From the NCBI RefSeq assembly GCF_964033635.1, contig NZ_OZ035533.1, positions 4,526,001 through 4,590,000 of the forward strand: 64,000 nt of DNA. The letters run 5' to 3'. The position numbers and the translations under genes were made by a program. Under the pieces are notes generated by a model. It was not told the DNA's origin, did no database searches, and saw nothing but the letters and a program-made list of their open reading frames with translations. The DNA comes from Chitinophaga sp. MM2321. GTDB taxonomy: Bacteria; Bacteroidota; Bacteroidia; Chitinophagales; Chitinophagaceae. Within the stretch, counting starts at the first letter, position 1. Every line of letters begins with the position of its first letter. Below are positions 47,093 through 56,459 of this stretch, piece by piece.

Positions 47093-48283
47093 TTACTTAA
47101 TCGCCGTAAACAACCGGCTCCACCGGATCTTATTTTTATGATAGCTCAGCCAGATAAGCCAGGCTTTACCCACAATATGATCTTCCGGAACATAGCCCCA
47201 GAAGCGGGAATCGGTGGACTGATGCCGGTTATCACCCATCATCCAGTAGTAGTTCATTTTAAAAGTATAGGCAGAAGTTTCCCGTTTGTTGATGTAAATT
47301 TTTCCATCCACTACTTCGAGTGTATTGTTTTCATAGGTGGTGATGATCCGTTTATAAAAAGGCAGTACGAGCGTATCCAGGTGTATGGTAGCGCCTTTTG
47401 CAGGAATATATACCGGGCCGTAATTATCTTCATTCCAGGGATACTTCTCCAGATCATAAGGAAACACCCGGTCATCGCATGCTTCCTTCAGCCTGGGCGT
47501 TACCTTTGTTCCTTCCAGCGTCAATGTTTTAACATTATCCGGGCTGAGATCATAAATAAATTCTGTAGAGTCGGCTCCCGGCCGGTGGCCATCATTTTTA
47601 TTGAGTGCCAGCTCCTCCAGGCGATGATCATTAAATGCGTGGCCTTCTTTTGGCACTACCCGGTAGGAGGTCATCGAATAAGGGGGTACCAGTGCCGGTT
47701 CACCATTCACATAGAGTACGCCCCTGATCAGCTGCAAAGTATCGCCACTCACGCCTACGCAGCGTTTGATCCAGTTCTCCCTTTTATCTACCGGGCGTAT
47801 CACCGGTTGGCCGTATACTTTTTCGGCATCTTTATAACCCAATGTGCGTACCATGCTGTAGTAGTCCACATCAGCGCCGTTTTCTTCCTTCAGTACAGTA
47901 TCTCCGCAGGGGTAATTAAACACCACTACATCATTGCGTGCAATAGCAGAAAATCCCGGGAGCCGGGTGTACTTCCATTTTACAATAGTAGAAAACGCAT
48001 TTGTTCTTTTAGTGAAGGGCAGGGTATGTTGTGTAAAAGGCCAGGCGACCGGTGTCATGGGAATACGCGGGCCGTAGCTGATCTTACTTACAAACAGGTA
48101 GTCGTGTACCAGCAGGGTTTTCTCCATAGAGCCGCTGGGGATCACAAAGGCTTCAAAAAGAAAAGTACGGATAAGGGTGGCAGCAATAACAGCAAAAATC
48201 GCTGCCTCTATCCATTCTCTGAGCCTGGATTTTTTCTTTTGCTCCCCACCATCGTTCCTTTTCTTCCTATATGTAAACCTCAT
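47093..48283 (-). CDS. lepB: Signal peptidase I
   Basis: 396 residues, longer than E. coli LepB because of insertions between conserved boxes, as is usual in Bacteroidota. A membrane anchor lies about 27-45 (AAIFAVIAATLIRTFLFEA). The catalytic Ser is S52 (IPSGSMEKTL) and the catalytic Lys K173 (WIKRCVGVSGD). Box E is YYWMMGDNRHQSTDSRFWG near 350. It cleaves signal peptides of exported proteins at the outer face of the inner membrane. Upstream gene of a two-gene unit with the YheT-like hydrolase. Confidence 0.95.
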   Translation of the reverse strand: MRFTYRKKRNDGGEQKKKSRLREWIEAAIFAVIAATLIRTFLFEAFVIPSGSMEKTLLVHDYLFVSKISYGPRIPMTPVAWPFTQHTLPFTKRTNAFSTIVKWKYTRLPGFSAIARNDVVVFNYPCGDTVLKEENGADVDYYSMVRTLGYKDAEKVYGQPVIRPVDKRENWIKRCVGVSGDTLQLIRGVLYVNGEPALVPPYSMTSYRVVPKEGHAFNDHRLEELALNKNDGHRPGADSTEFIYDLSPDNVKTLTLEGTKVTPRLKEACDDRVFPYDLEKYPWNEDNYGPVYIPAKGATIHLDTLVLPFYKRIITTYENNTLEVVDGKIYINKRETSAYTFKMNYYWMMGDNRHQSTDSRFWGYVPEDHIVGKAWLIWLSYHKNKIRWSRLFTAIK

Positions 48284-48503
48284 GGAATATGCTTTAGGAT
48301 AAATAAGTGTTGAACAATTTAACTAAATAAAATTAAATCATTAAAAAAATTATATAAGCGTAAAGTGCTGCATAATAAGCGCAGTAAAGTTTCTTTATAT
48401 AAAAAAGCGTTACAAGATAAAATGGTTTCTGTAAATTCATAACTGATGACATCCTTATACAGGATTCCCTTTTAATTTTCCGCGTTATAAATTTTATTAC
48501 AAC

Positions 48504-49481
48504 ATGCAGACTTCCAGACGTTCATTTATTCAACATGCCGGGCTGATAGCCGCCGGCATGATGTTACCCGGCTGCGCTTTTACCACATCAAAAAACGGAG
48601 CATTGCCCAAAAAGATAGGGCTCCAGTTATACACACTCCGTGATCAGCTGGACAAAGATGTGAAAGGCACCATCGCCAAAGTAGCAGAGATCGGGTATGA
48701 TGAGGTAGAAACATTTTATGGCTACAAAGGCGCGGCAGATGAAGGCGCATTCTGGGGATTAAAACCCGATGCCCTCAAAGCATTACTACAGGAGCATCAC
48801 CTCAGCACTCCCAGCGGCCATTATCAGCTCAATGACTACCTGACCCGGGGCAACGGCAATGCAGACGCCCTGCAACCGCAAATAGACCTCGCAACAGCAT
48901 TAGGGCAGCAATACTTCATCGTTCCCGTACTCCCCCTCTCCCTGTGGGATAAAAAACTAGTGGCCGATGATTACAAATTCATGGCGGACCAGCTGAATAA
49001 AGCCGGCGAGCTGTGCAAAAAATCAAATCTTCATATAGGCTATCATAACCACTACTGGGAATTCAAACAACTGTCAGATACCGGCGGAACAGGGTACGAC
49101 GTATTACTGAAAGAAACCGACCCGGCATTGGTATCCTTTGAACTCGACCTCTTCTGGGCCGTAAAATCAGGTGTGGACCCGATAAAATTATTCGCAGAAG
49201 CACCCGGCAGGTTCGTCGCCTGGCACGTGAAAGACATGGACAAAAACAATACGGCCAGTCTTACCGCCGCAGGTACAGAAAACAAAACCTCCATGGACCT
49301 GCTCTCCGGTGTAACCTTTGCTGAAGTGGGAACCGGTAGTATCGATTTCAAAAAGATCTTTACCAAAGCCAAAGAAGCCGGTGTAAAACACCTGTTTGTA
49401 GAACAGGATAAAATCACCATCGACCCCTTTGAAAGCGTGAAGGAAAGCTATGACTACCTGAAGAATGTATTACTGAAATAA
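48504..49481 (+). CDS. Sugar phosphate isomerase/epimerase-like TIM-barrel protein with Tat-type signal
   Basis: 325 residues. SRRSFIQHAGLIAAGMMLPGC gives a twin-arginine motif followed by a possible lipobox Cys 24, so the protein is exported. The rest is an AP-endonuclease-2/xylose-isomerase-like barrel: IGLQLYTLRDQL at the start, GYHNHYWEF, FELDLFWAV, VAWHVKDMDK and VEQDK carry the usual His, Asp and Glu metal ligands. It acts on a sugar-type substrate in the periplasm; the exact reaction is unknown. A terminator follows at 49489-49540. Confidence 0.9.
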   Translation: MQTSRRSFIQHAGLIAAGMMLPGCAFTTSKNGALPKKIGLQLYTLRDQLDKDVKGTIAKVAEIGYDEVETFYGYKGAADEGAFWGLKPDALKALLQEHHLSTPSGHYQLNDYLTRGNGNADALQPQIDLATALGQQYFIVPVLPLSLWDKKLVADDYKFMADQLNKAGELCKKSNLHIGYHNHYWEFKQLSDTGGTGYDVLLKETDPALVSFELDLFWAVKSGVDPIKLFAEAPGRFVAWHVKDMDKNNTASLTAAGTENKTSMDLLSGVTFAEVGTGSIDFKKIFTKAKEAGVKHLFVEQDKITIDPFESVKESYDYLKNVLLK

Positions 49482-49488
49482 TTTGTCC

Positions 49489-49540
49489 AGCCACCCCGTT
49501 TCAGTTTAACCGGCACGGGGTGGCTAAATTATTTTATTTT
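49489..49540 (+). terminator. Intrinsic terminator after the isomerase gene
   Basis: Perfect 11-base stem AGCCACCCCGT / ACGGGGTGGCT with a 15-base loop, followed by an A/T-rich tail with several T runs (ATTATTTTATTTT). It lies 7 bases after the stop codon. Confidence 0.85.
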
Positions 49541-49567
49541 CGCACTTCAAACTAAAGTGCCGATAAT

Positions 49568-50782
49568 ATGGGAATGCATGAAATAGAATCACTGGTGGAG
49601 TTATCCATTAATTGCCTGGACAATAGCCCAAACGAAGAAATCGATCGCAGGAGCCTCTTCTATAATTTATACAAACTACAAGGTCAGTTTGATACCGGGT
49701 TCACTCATTTCAGGGTGATGGACACACTGATCAAACATCATTTCGTATATACGTTCCCGATAGCTGCCCATCCGGCCTATCTTTTACATAAAGCTTTTTT
49801 TGATGCGCTGGAAACCAGTAAAAAATTCAGCTTCATCTACATAAAACCCGAAGAGCAATGGGATGCAGAAAGCAATCCTGTAGCAGGTTACGCCAATTTC
49901 GACTTTCCCACCCAAAAATATATTTTATACTGTGATGCCGGTTCTCCGCTTTGGCAGGAACTGGTAAACAACCACACCCTGCAAGGCAGCGATGCCGAAG
50001 CACCGGAACCAACAGACACCTTCTCTCTCGCACATGAAGTAGCAGAAGAAGCAGGCCGGCAAAAAGATAAAGACCTGCTGGGCAGCTGGTACCAGCTCAT
50101 TCCGTATATGGTTATGCAGGCCGAACAGGAAGGGGAAGCCATCAACTACAAAGCACTGGAAGCCATCCTGGACCTGGTGCTGGCAAATGATGCCATCAAA
50201 GAAGAAGGGCTACCGCCGGCAGATGAACTACCCGAAGGTGGGGAACTGGGCAAATTCTGCGCATGGTGGTACGCACCTGCCGCAGATAAAATGAAGCCTA
50301 CAGCCGACGAAACACCCGAAGAAGAAATTGACCTGGAAGCCATTCCATTTACAGAAAAAGTGGAGAAAAGCGCCGCCTGGTACGACCAGGAAGTGGTAAA
50401 GATCCTGCAGGAAGCCAATGATGCCATCACCTACATGGAAGATCATGGTCCGGATGCCGACAAACAGCGTAGCGTTGAAATACGGCTCATCCAGGGATTG
50501 GAATATGCCGGTAAAGGACTGGAACTTTCTCCCGGAGAAACCAGCCTGCTGATGAACCAGGGCTCTTTATATATGCTGCTGCAACAATACGAAAATGCGC
50601 TGGCCAGTTATGATATCGCCCTCACCATTGCACCTGAAAACCCCTACATACATCTTAACCGCGCCATCCTCTTTTATCATATGGACCAGCTACCCGCTGC
50701 CATCGCCTCCTTTGAACGGTTGCTGGAACTGGAACCGGAAAATGAATTTGCACAACAATGGTTAGCCCATTTAAAGATGTAG
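49568..50782 (+). CDS. TPR-repeat protein, 404 aa
   Basis: N-terminal 280 residues are not recognised. They include several acidic segments (DETPEEEIDLEAIPF) and no signal peptide, so the protein is probably cytoplasmic. The C-terminal part, about 300-400, holds tetratricopeptide repeats (GLEYAGKGLELSPGETSLLMN, YENALASYDIALTIAPENPYI, DQLPAAIASFERLLELEPENEF). A protein-protein adaptor role is likely, with no hint of the partner. Its last codons and stop lie inside the left arm of palindrome 2. Confidence 0.85.
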   Translation: MGMHEIESLVELSINCLDNSPNEEIDRRSLFYNLYKLQGQFDTGFTHFRVMDTLIKHHFVYTFPIAAHPAYLLHKAFFDALETSKKFSFIYIKPEEQWDAESNPVAGYANFDFPTQKYILYCDAGSPLWQELVNNHTLQGSDAEAPEPTDTFSLAHEVAEEAGRQKDKDLLGSWYQLIPYMVMQAEQEGEAINYKALEAILDLVLANDAIKEEGLPPADELPEGGELGKFCAWWYAPAADKMKPTADETPEEEIDLEAIPFTEKVEKSAAWYDQEVVKILQEANDAITYMEDHGPDADKQRSVEIRLIQGLEYAGKGLELSPGETSLLMNQGSLYMLLQQYENALASYDIALTIAPENPYIHLNRAILFYHMDQLPAAIASFERLLELEPENEFAQQWLAHLKM

Positions 50783-50895
50783 GGATTTTTTGATTTACGA
50801 ATTTAGGGATTTGAAATGCAGCGGAGATGATCAATTAGATCTCCACTGCATTTCAAATCCCTAAATTCGTAAATCAAAAAATCCCTACATCTTTA
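50772..50895. repeat. Long palindrome 2 between convergent genes
   Basis: Arms 50772-50828 and 50839-50895 (57 bases each) are reverse complements with one mismatch around a 10-base loop. The left arm covers the last codons and stop of the TPR gene, and the right arm ends on the base next to the SusD stop. A transcript from either side would form a hairpin of up to 57 base pairs. It shares words and layout with palindrome 1 (for example GATTTACGAATTT and CAAAAAATYC). Confidence 0.92.
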
Positions 50896-52497
50896 TTATT
50901 TCATCCACCATACTTTCACATTCGTTGAATTGCCGCCCATGGCATCTGATTGGGCTTTATAGTTATTGGCATTATCCAATGCTTCGCGCTGTGGATATTG
51001 CAGGCGGTAGAAGGTAGCGTAGGTGGTAGGGTTGCCATCACGGGGAGTACGGTTGGTCCTTCTCCACAAATTATAGGCAAGCCATGGCTGCCGGAAAAAT
51101 GATAACCATTCCTGCGCATAAATTTTGTCCAGCTTCTGATCATTGGTACCGGTGAAAGCTACCTTGGGATTGGTGAGCAGGGCATTCATCTGCATTGCTG
51201 TAGGATTTGCCGGTGCTACCGCCGACCAGTTGTCGTTGGTTACATTGGTATTGTGCGCAATGAAATACCAGAAGTTCACCGCCGATGTGATGCCTGCAAG
51301 ATAGGCCGTTTCTGCGCTGGCCATATTCTGCCCTACGCCGATGCCGCGGGCGTACGCTTCTGCTTTGAGGAAGTCTACTTCAGCAGCCGTCATAAATAAT
51401 TCAGGCTGATAATAAATATCACGCACCAACCGGTAGTTGAATGGAGAAAACGCTGCATTATCTTTATTATTAAAATCATTATCCCTTTTATCCTGGTAAG
51501 GATTGTTATTATCTACCTGGTTGCTGCCGATTTTTAAAGGCGCCCACTTACCGGCCTGGTTGGTTTCAAAGAAAAGATATACGCGTGGATCAAAGATGCT
51601 GGCATTGCTGGTATCATCGGCCATCAGGTTCCAGCAGGTGGTGCTCAGCCTTACAAACCGGTGCGAAGTGAAAGACCAGAAACGGCTGTCATTCAGTACA
51701 TAGCCGTTCAGTTTCTGTGGCCACATACCTACATCTTCTCCTTCGCCAATCAATGGTACACCGCCCATCGCATACTGGATGTAGGGTTCTGCACTGGTTC
51801 TGTCCTTTTCAACCATCTGCATCCCATAACGCAATAATAGTGAGTTGGCGAATTTCTGCCACATCGTTAGGTCGCTGTTAAAAAGTGTTTCGGATGCACC
51901 GATGGTTTCATAAGGCTTTCCACCGGGTGTATTCGTCGCCGTGGTAAGATGCTGCGATGCCCATTTTAACTTCTCCAGCAAATCTACGTATATGCTTTGC
52001 TGTGAGTCGTATTTTGGCCGGTACTGTGCAACATCATTGGTATACGCCGTACCTCCCTGGGAATAAGGAATATCGCCAAACTGATCTGTTATCCGCAGTG
52101 TTTTATATGCACGCAGTATATAGGTGACGGCCTGCACATTGTCCATCTCAGTTTTATCTCCCGTATAACTATTAATCTTGTCCTGGATGATATTTAAATT
52201 CTGCAGGGTAGCATAGTAATCTGTCCATATATCCAATGCGCCGTTCTGTACCAGGTAACCGGAATTACCGCTGATAGCACCCAGTTGTGTAACCGGGTAA
52301 TAATATTCATTATGAATGGCTGCCTGTTCCTGTCCTTTCAGGAACAAGGTGCTGATCACACCATTTACCAACGGACCGATACCGGTGGTAACAGGAAGTC
52401 CAGGCGTAGTATTGATCTCCTGAAAATCCTTTGTACAGGCGACCGCCAGCAAAGACAACCCCGATATATACAAGCATACTTTTTTTGCGTAGTTCAT
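50896..52497 (-). CDS. SusD-like lipoprotein (SusD-like_2 type)
   Basis: 533 residues. Lipoprotein signal LSLLAVACTKDFQEINTTPG. The N-terminus and the helix YILRAYKTLRITDQFGDIPYSQ (with GDIP) mark the SusD-like_2 branch. YAQEWLSFFRQPWLAYNLWRRTNRT is the conserved C-terminal stretch. It partners the SusC 45 bases upstream (52543). Last gene of the second sigma/FecR/SusCD module, closed off by palindrome 2. No enzyme gene follows. Confidence 0.93.
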   Translation of the reverse strand: MNYAKKVCLYISGLSLLAVACTKDFQEINTTPGLPVTTGIGPLVNGVISTLFLKGQEQAAIHNEYYYPVTQLGAISGNSGYLVQNGALDIWTDYYATLQNLNIIQDKINSYTGDKTEMDNVQAVTYILRAYKTLRITDQFGDIPYSQGGTAYTNDVAQYRPKYDSQQSIYVDLLEKLKWASQHLTTATNTPGGKPYETIGASETLFNSDLTMWQKFANSLLLRYGMQMVEKDRTSAEPYIQYAMGGVPLIGEGEDVGMWPQKLNGYVLNDSRFWSFTSHRFVRLSTTCWNLMADDTSNASIFDPRVYLFFETNQAGKWAPLKIGSNQVDNNNPYQDKRDNDFNNKDNAAFSPFNYRLVRDIYYQPELFMTAAEVDFLKAEAYARGIGVGQNMASAETAYLAGITSAVNFWYFIAHNTNVTNDNWSAVAPANPTAMQMNALLTNPKVAFTGTNDQKLDKIYAQEWLSFFRQPWLAYNLWRRTNRTPRDGNPTTYATFYRLQYPQREALDNANNYKAQSDAMGGNSTNVKVWWMK

Positions 52498-52542
52498 GTT
52501 AACACATTTTAAACAGTGAGTATAGATGTTTCACCGGTTTCA

Positions 52543-55500
52543 TTAAAACGAAACCCTTACCTGGAACCCGAGAGAACGGAAACTTGGGAGCGACATAAAC
52601 TCCAGCCCCTGTGCATTGCCCGCACCATTCACCCCTTCCGGGTTAATGTGATCCGGTAAAGTTGTGTAGATATAAAACAGATCCCTTCCAACAAGTGTAA
52701 GCGACGCCGCCTGGAATATTTTTGCTTTCCGTACAATCCTTTCCGGCACCTGGTAATTGACAGAAATTTCTCTCATTTTTACCCAGGTATTTGTGAAGAT
52801 GGAACTTTTATCGATCCAGTCACTTCCCTTGATACCACCGCCAAGATCTGTACTGCTCCATACACCATAAGCCATGTATTTATAGTAGTAATGTACTACG
52901 TTGTCATTCACTTTTCCATCAGGGAATACACCCGGCAATACTACGCCCCAGTTGGTTTTGGTGCCATCAGGTGTAGTGTAGGCCAGGCCGCCGCCATCTC
53001 TTTCTTTCAGCGTTTCAGGCGCCTGTCCCTGTTGCATAATGGTAGCATAGGTACCTGACCAAATATCGCCACCTATTTTACAATCCACCAGGGCGCTTAC
53101 TGATATCCCGTTTTTGAAAGTAAAGGTGTTGGTGATACCGCCGGTTAGTTTTGGCGTAGCATTACCAATAGGTACCAGCCCGTCTGTAGCCCTGTACAAC
53201 GTACCGTTCATTTCCGGTTTGTCGTAAGGGTCCTGTACCATCAGTGGCAGGTGTGTAACCGGATCATACACATGATCATATCCGTAAATAGTGCCGAACT
53301 GGTCGCCTACTTTAGCGGAAACAACGGGTCCGTGACCACCGCCATCATTCCATGCACTGCCCATATCCACACGGTCAGTACCTTCAGACAAGGAGATCAA
53401 CTTGTTATTACTATGCGCCAGGTTCAGGGCTATATCCCATTTCAAAGCATCACGGTTAACTACTTTAGCATGCAGGATCATTTCTATTCCTGAGTTTTCC
53501 AGTACGCCGCTGTTGACCACTACGTTATCCACACCGGAACTGAGCGGCAATGGCGACCGCAGGATCTGGTTCCTTGATTTTCCACTGTAGTAGCGAAGAT
53601 CCAGGTTCAGGTTATTATTAAGAAACCCTAATACCAATCCGAAATCGGCCGTTGTATTAATAGCCGGTTTGAAATTAAATGCAGGCAGGGAAGTAGGTAA
53701 CTGAATAGCTGCCTGGCCGGCAAAAGTGGAAGCTGTGTAATTATAATTCACCTGGTAAGGCGCCGGATCTACTGCCGCCTGTGCCCAGGCTACTCTTATC
53801 TTACCAAAACTCAGTATCGAAGGATCTATATGCAACAGATCATTAAATACAAAACTACCCGCAAAAGAAGGGAAGAAATAAGACCATTGTCCTTTTGGTA
53901 ATGCGGAAGACCAATCATTACGACCTGTTACATCGAGGTATAAAAAATCTTTGTAAGATAAATTCAGAAAACTGTAAACAGAATTCATTCTTTTACGCAA
54001 TTCACTTTCCACTACGGGATGGGGATTACCCAAAAAAGTACCGTTATTAAGTGAATAGATATAGGGTATCGACCAGTTATCGTTATAGTTAAACTGTCCA
54101 TACATATCGCGCTGGTAAATGGTTCCCCCCACAGAGAATTTCGCCGCCAATGCGCCGTCAAACATTTTCTCTTTATGCAGGGTGCCGATAAAATCCATGT
54201 TGGAAGCATTGTCGCGCTCTGTACCATGGCCATAATATCCTTTCAGTCCCAATACATCTGTAGGGGTATTTTTTGTGATCAGCTCATTGGTATTATTATC
54301 CAATCCACCGCGGAATACGAAGTCCAGGAAATCCGTGGCTTCATAATTCAGTTGGATACCTGCCAGTAATTTACGCCTGTTCTGATCCGTATTGTTTTCA
54401 TACAGGTTCCATACAATGGCGCCGCCATTGCCCACCCAGGGAAATCCGGAAAGGGTGTTCTGTGTGCCGTCAGGATTCTTGTAGATAGGAATATCTTCGC
54501 CCCGGTAGTTACGACCGGCATTATATACCAGGCGTTTCTGCCAGGAATTGCCATCGTCGTTGCCCAGCTGCGGCGGGTTATGATACTGGTTCACGATATA
54601 GGAAGAGGTAAGCTGTACATTCACTCTTTTCGTGATCTTCATATTGGCACCCAGGTTGAAAGTATTGCGATAGTAATCGCTGTTGGGTAAAACGGCCGAG
54701 TTATCCAGGCGGGAAAAAGATGCGCGGATAGAACCCCACTCGTTGCCACCGGAAAGGGAAACATTGTGTGAAGACTGCAACCCGTTGCGGTACAACAGCT
54801 TGATATTATCCGGTTGCGGTACATCGGCCTGTTGGGAACCATCCCACCAGGTGATCATTTTGCCATCCATTTTCGGACCCCATGACAAGCCTGAACCAGG
54901 CCATCCTACCTGGTTGTAGGTATTTACGCCGTATGGACCTGAACCGGTTTTCGGATCTACAAACATCCCATCCCAGTTGGTGGTCAGTGAAGGTTTGCCA
55001 TTGACATCGAGATAGGTAGGTGTATTGAGCGATATCATACCACCGGCGCCATATTCATTCTGCAATTGCAGGTAACGGTAAGGCTCAATGGATTTAAAAC
55101 CATAAGTATAGTCAACGCCAAGACCGCTGCGTTTAACGCCTTTCTTGGTAGTGATCAGGATCACACCATTCGCGCCTTTACCACCGTACAATGCAGCAGC
55201 AGTGGGGCCTTTCAGCACACTGATAGATTCAATATCTTCCGGGTTGATCATATTGATGGGGCTACCAAAATCTTTAGGGGCGCTGGTATTGGAAGCATCT
55301 GCTTTCGTGCCGGCATACAGGGCGCTGCCGGTAGGCGAATTACGCACATCATAAGGGGTAGCCAGGTCATTGGCCATCGGCATACCATCCACTATGATCA
55401 ACGGCTGGTTATCGCCTTGTATAGCGTTATTACCGCCAATCACAATGCGGGTACTACCACCGTCCACACCATTCGGGTTTGTTACATTTACACCGGCCAT

Positions 55501-56274
55501 TTTGCCGCCCAGTGCATTAATAATATTGGGTGCATTGGAGCGTGCTACTTCAGCGCCTTTCACTTCTTCCTGTGAATAGCCCAGGGTCCGTACACTTCTT
55601 TTGATACCCAGTGCTGTTACTGCAACAGCATCCAGGGAAGTAGCCGAAGCGGTGAGCACAATAGCCAGCGGTGTAGTGGCGCCCACAGTAACGCGCTTTT
55701 GCAGGAAACCGATGGAAGAAAAGATGAGTACATCGCCATCCTGTGCTTCCAGTTCAAAATGACCGTTCGCATCTGTGGCGGTGCCTTTAGTGGTACCTGC
55801 CAGCATAACGCCTACGCCGGGTAAAGGCGTACCGTCAGTAGAGGTTACCGTACCGCTGATCTTTTTAAACAGGATCTTCAGGGTTTCTATATTCATTCCG
55901 CCTTCGCTGCTTTTCTCCTTTTTCAATACTACCTGCTCATTGATCACCTCAAAGGTGATATGCAGCGGAGAGAGGAGGCGCTGCAACACTTCTCCCAGTT
56001 GCTCATCGCGGGCAACAAGGTTAACACGGTATTTTGCCGGCAGTGTACTGTTGCTGTAGGTAAAATTAACCGCTGTTTTTTCCGTAATAGCTTTCAGGAT
56101 GTTCCGTAAGTCACTGGGAGGCATGTCCAGTGAAATCTTTTTGCTTAAAACTTCCTGTGCGCGTACATTTTTTGCGAACACACAGGTAAGAAAGCAGAAC
56201 AACAGGCATATTTGTATCAGCGCAACCCTCATAAAAAATATGACAGTACGGTTGGAGTTTGCAAATTTGTGCAT
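52543..56274 (-). CDS. SusC-family TonB-dependent transporter with STN signalling domain (about 1243 aa)
   Basis: The ATG at 56274 (MHKFANSNRTVIFFMRVAL) is preferred over an upstream TTG at 56319, because the signal sequence follows (ALIQICLLFCFLTCVFAKNVRAQ). The STN domain lies about 45-115 (LRNILKAITEKTAVNFTYSN), the carboxypeptidase-regulatory-like domain about 135-220 (ISGTVTSTDGTPLPGVGVML), the plug about 220-360 (IINALGGKMAGVNV, PLIIVDGMPMANDL, ISVLKGPTAAALYGGKGANG), and the barrel ends MSLPSFRSLGFQVRVSF. The STN domain fits regulation through the FecR gene upstream. The 185-base gap has two hairpins. Confidence 0.95.
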   Translation of the reverse strand: MHKFANSNRTVIFFMRVALIQICLLFCFLTCVFAKNVRAQEVLSKKISLDMPPSDLRNILKAITEKTAVNFTYSNSTLPAKYRVNLVARDEQLGEVLQRLLSPLHITFEVINEQVVLKKEKSSEGGMNIETLKILFKKISGTVTSTDGTPLPGVGVMLAGTTKGTATDANGHFELEAQDGDVLIFSSIGFLQKRVTVGATTPLAIVLTASATSLDAVAVTALGIKRSVRTLGYSQEEVKGAEVARSNAPNIINALGGKMAGVNVTNPNGVDGGSTRIVIGGNNAIQGDNQPLIIVDGMPMANDLATPYDVRNSPTGSALYAGTKADASNTSAPKDFGSPINMINPEDIESISVLKGPTAAALYGGKGANGVILITTKKGVKRSGLGVDYTYGFKSIEPYRYLQLQNEYGAGGMISLNTPTYLDVNGKPSLTTNWDGMFVDPKTGSGPYGVNTYNQVGWPGSGLSWGPKMDGKMITWWDGSQQADVPQPDNIKLLYRNGLQSSHNVSLSGGNEWGSIRASFSRLDNSAVLPNSDYYRNTFNLGANMKITKRVNVQLTSSYIVNQYHNPPQLGNDDGNSWQKRLVYNAGRNYRGEDIPIYKNPDGTQNTLSGFPWVGNGGAIVWNLYENNTDQNRRKLLAGIQLNYEATDFLDFVFRGGLDNNTNELITKNTPTDVLGLKGYYGHGTERDNASNMDFIGTLHKEKMFDGALAAKFSVGGTIYQRDMYGQFNYNDNWSIPYIYSLNNGTFLGNPHPVVESELRKRMNSVYSFLNLSYKDFLYLDVTGRNDWSSALPKGQWSYFFPSFAGSFVFNDLLHIDPSILSFGKIRVAWAQAAVDPAPYQVNYNYTASTFAGQAAIQLPTSLPAFNFKPAINTTADFGLVLGFLNNNLNLDLRYYSGKSRNQILRSPLPLSSGVDNVVVNSGVLENSGIEMILHAKVVNRDALKWDIALNLAHSNNKLISLSEGTDRVDMGSAWNDGGGHGPVVSAKVGDQFGTIYGYDHVYDPVTHLPLMVQDPYDKPEMNGTLYRATDGLVPIGNATPKLTGGITNTFTFKNGISVSALVDCKIGGDIWSGTYATIMQQGQAPETLKERDGGGLAYTTPDGTKTNWGVVLPGVFPDGKVNDNVVHYYYKYMAYGVWSSTDLGGGIKGSDWIDKSSIFTNTWVKMREISVNYQVPERIVRKAKIFQAASLTLVGRDLFYIYTTLPDHINPEGVNGAGNAQGLEFMSLPSFRSLGFQVRVSF

Positions 56275-56324
56275 AACTTCAATTGTTTTGTTGTGAAGAA
56301 TAAAAAGTAAGTACGACAAAGCAT

Positions 56325-56387
56325 TTCCTGCAACAGTGGTCCAGACTTTGCAGGAAGGAATTACAGGGTGGCGGTGTTAGTACACCG
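56325..56387. repeat. Two inverted repeats in the FecR-SusC gap
   Basis: Inverted repeat one: TTCCTGCAA (56325-56333) with TTGCAGGAA (56348-56356), perfect 9-base arms and a 14-base loop. Inverted repeat two: CGGTGT (56372-56377) with ACACCG (56382-56387) around TAGT. They lie in the leader of the SusC gene. They could be regulator binding sites or RNA hairpins that reduce or stop readthrough from fecR. Confidence 0.6.
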
Positions 56388-56459
56388 TTACCTTTTTTGG
56401 TTGATTTTTTCAGGTAAACATAAACGTGATTTTAACAGCATAACAAGTGAAACATTCTC

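Noticed and set aside
47138..48313. Plus-strand open frame of 391 codons
   Set aside because: It is fully antisense to signal peptidase I, whose catalytic boxes are intact. The plus-strand product has no family resemblance.
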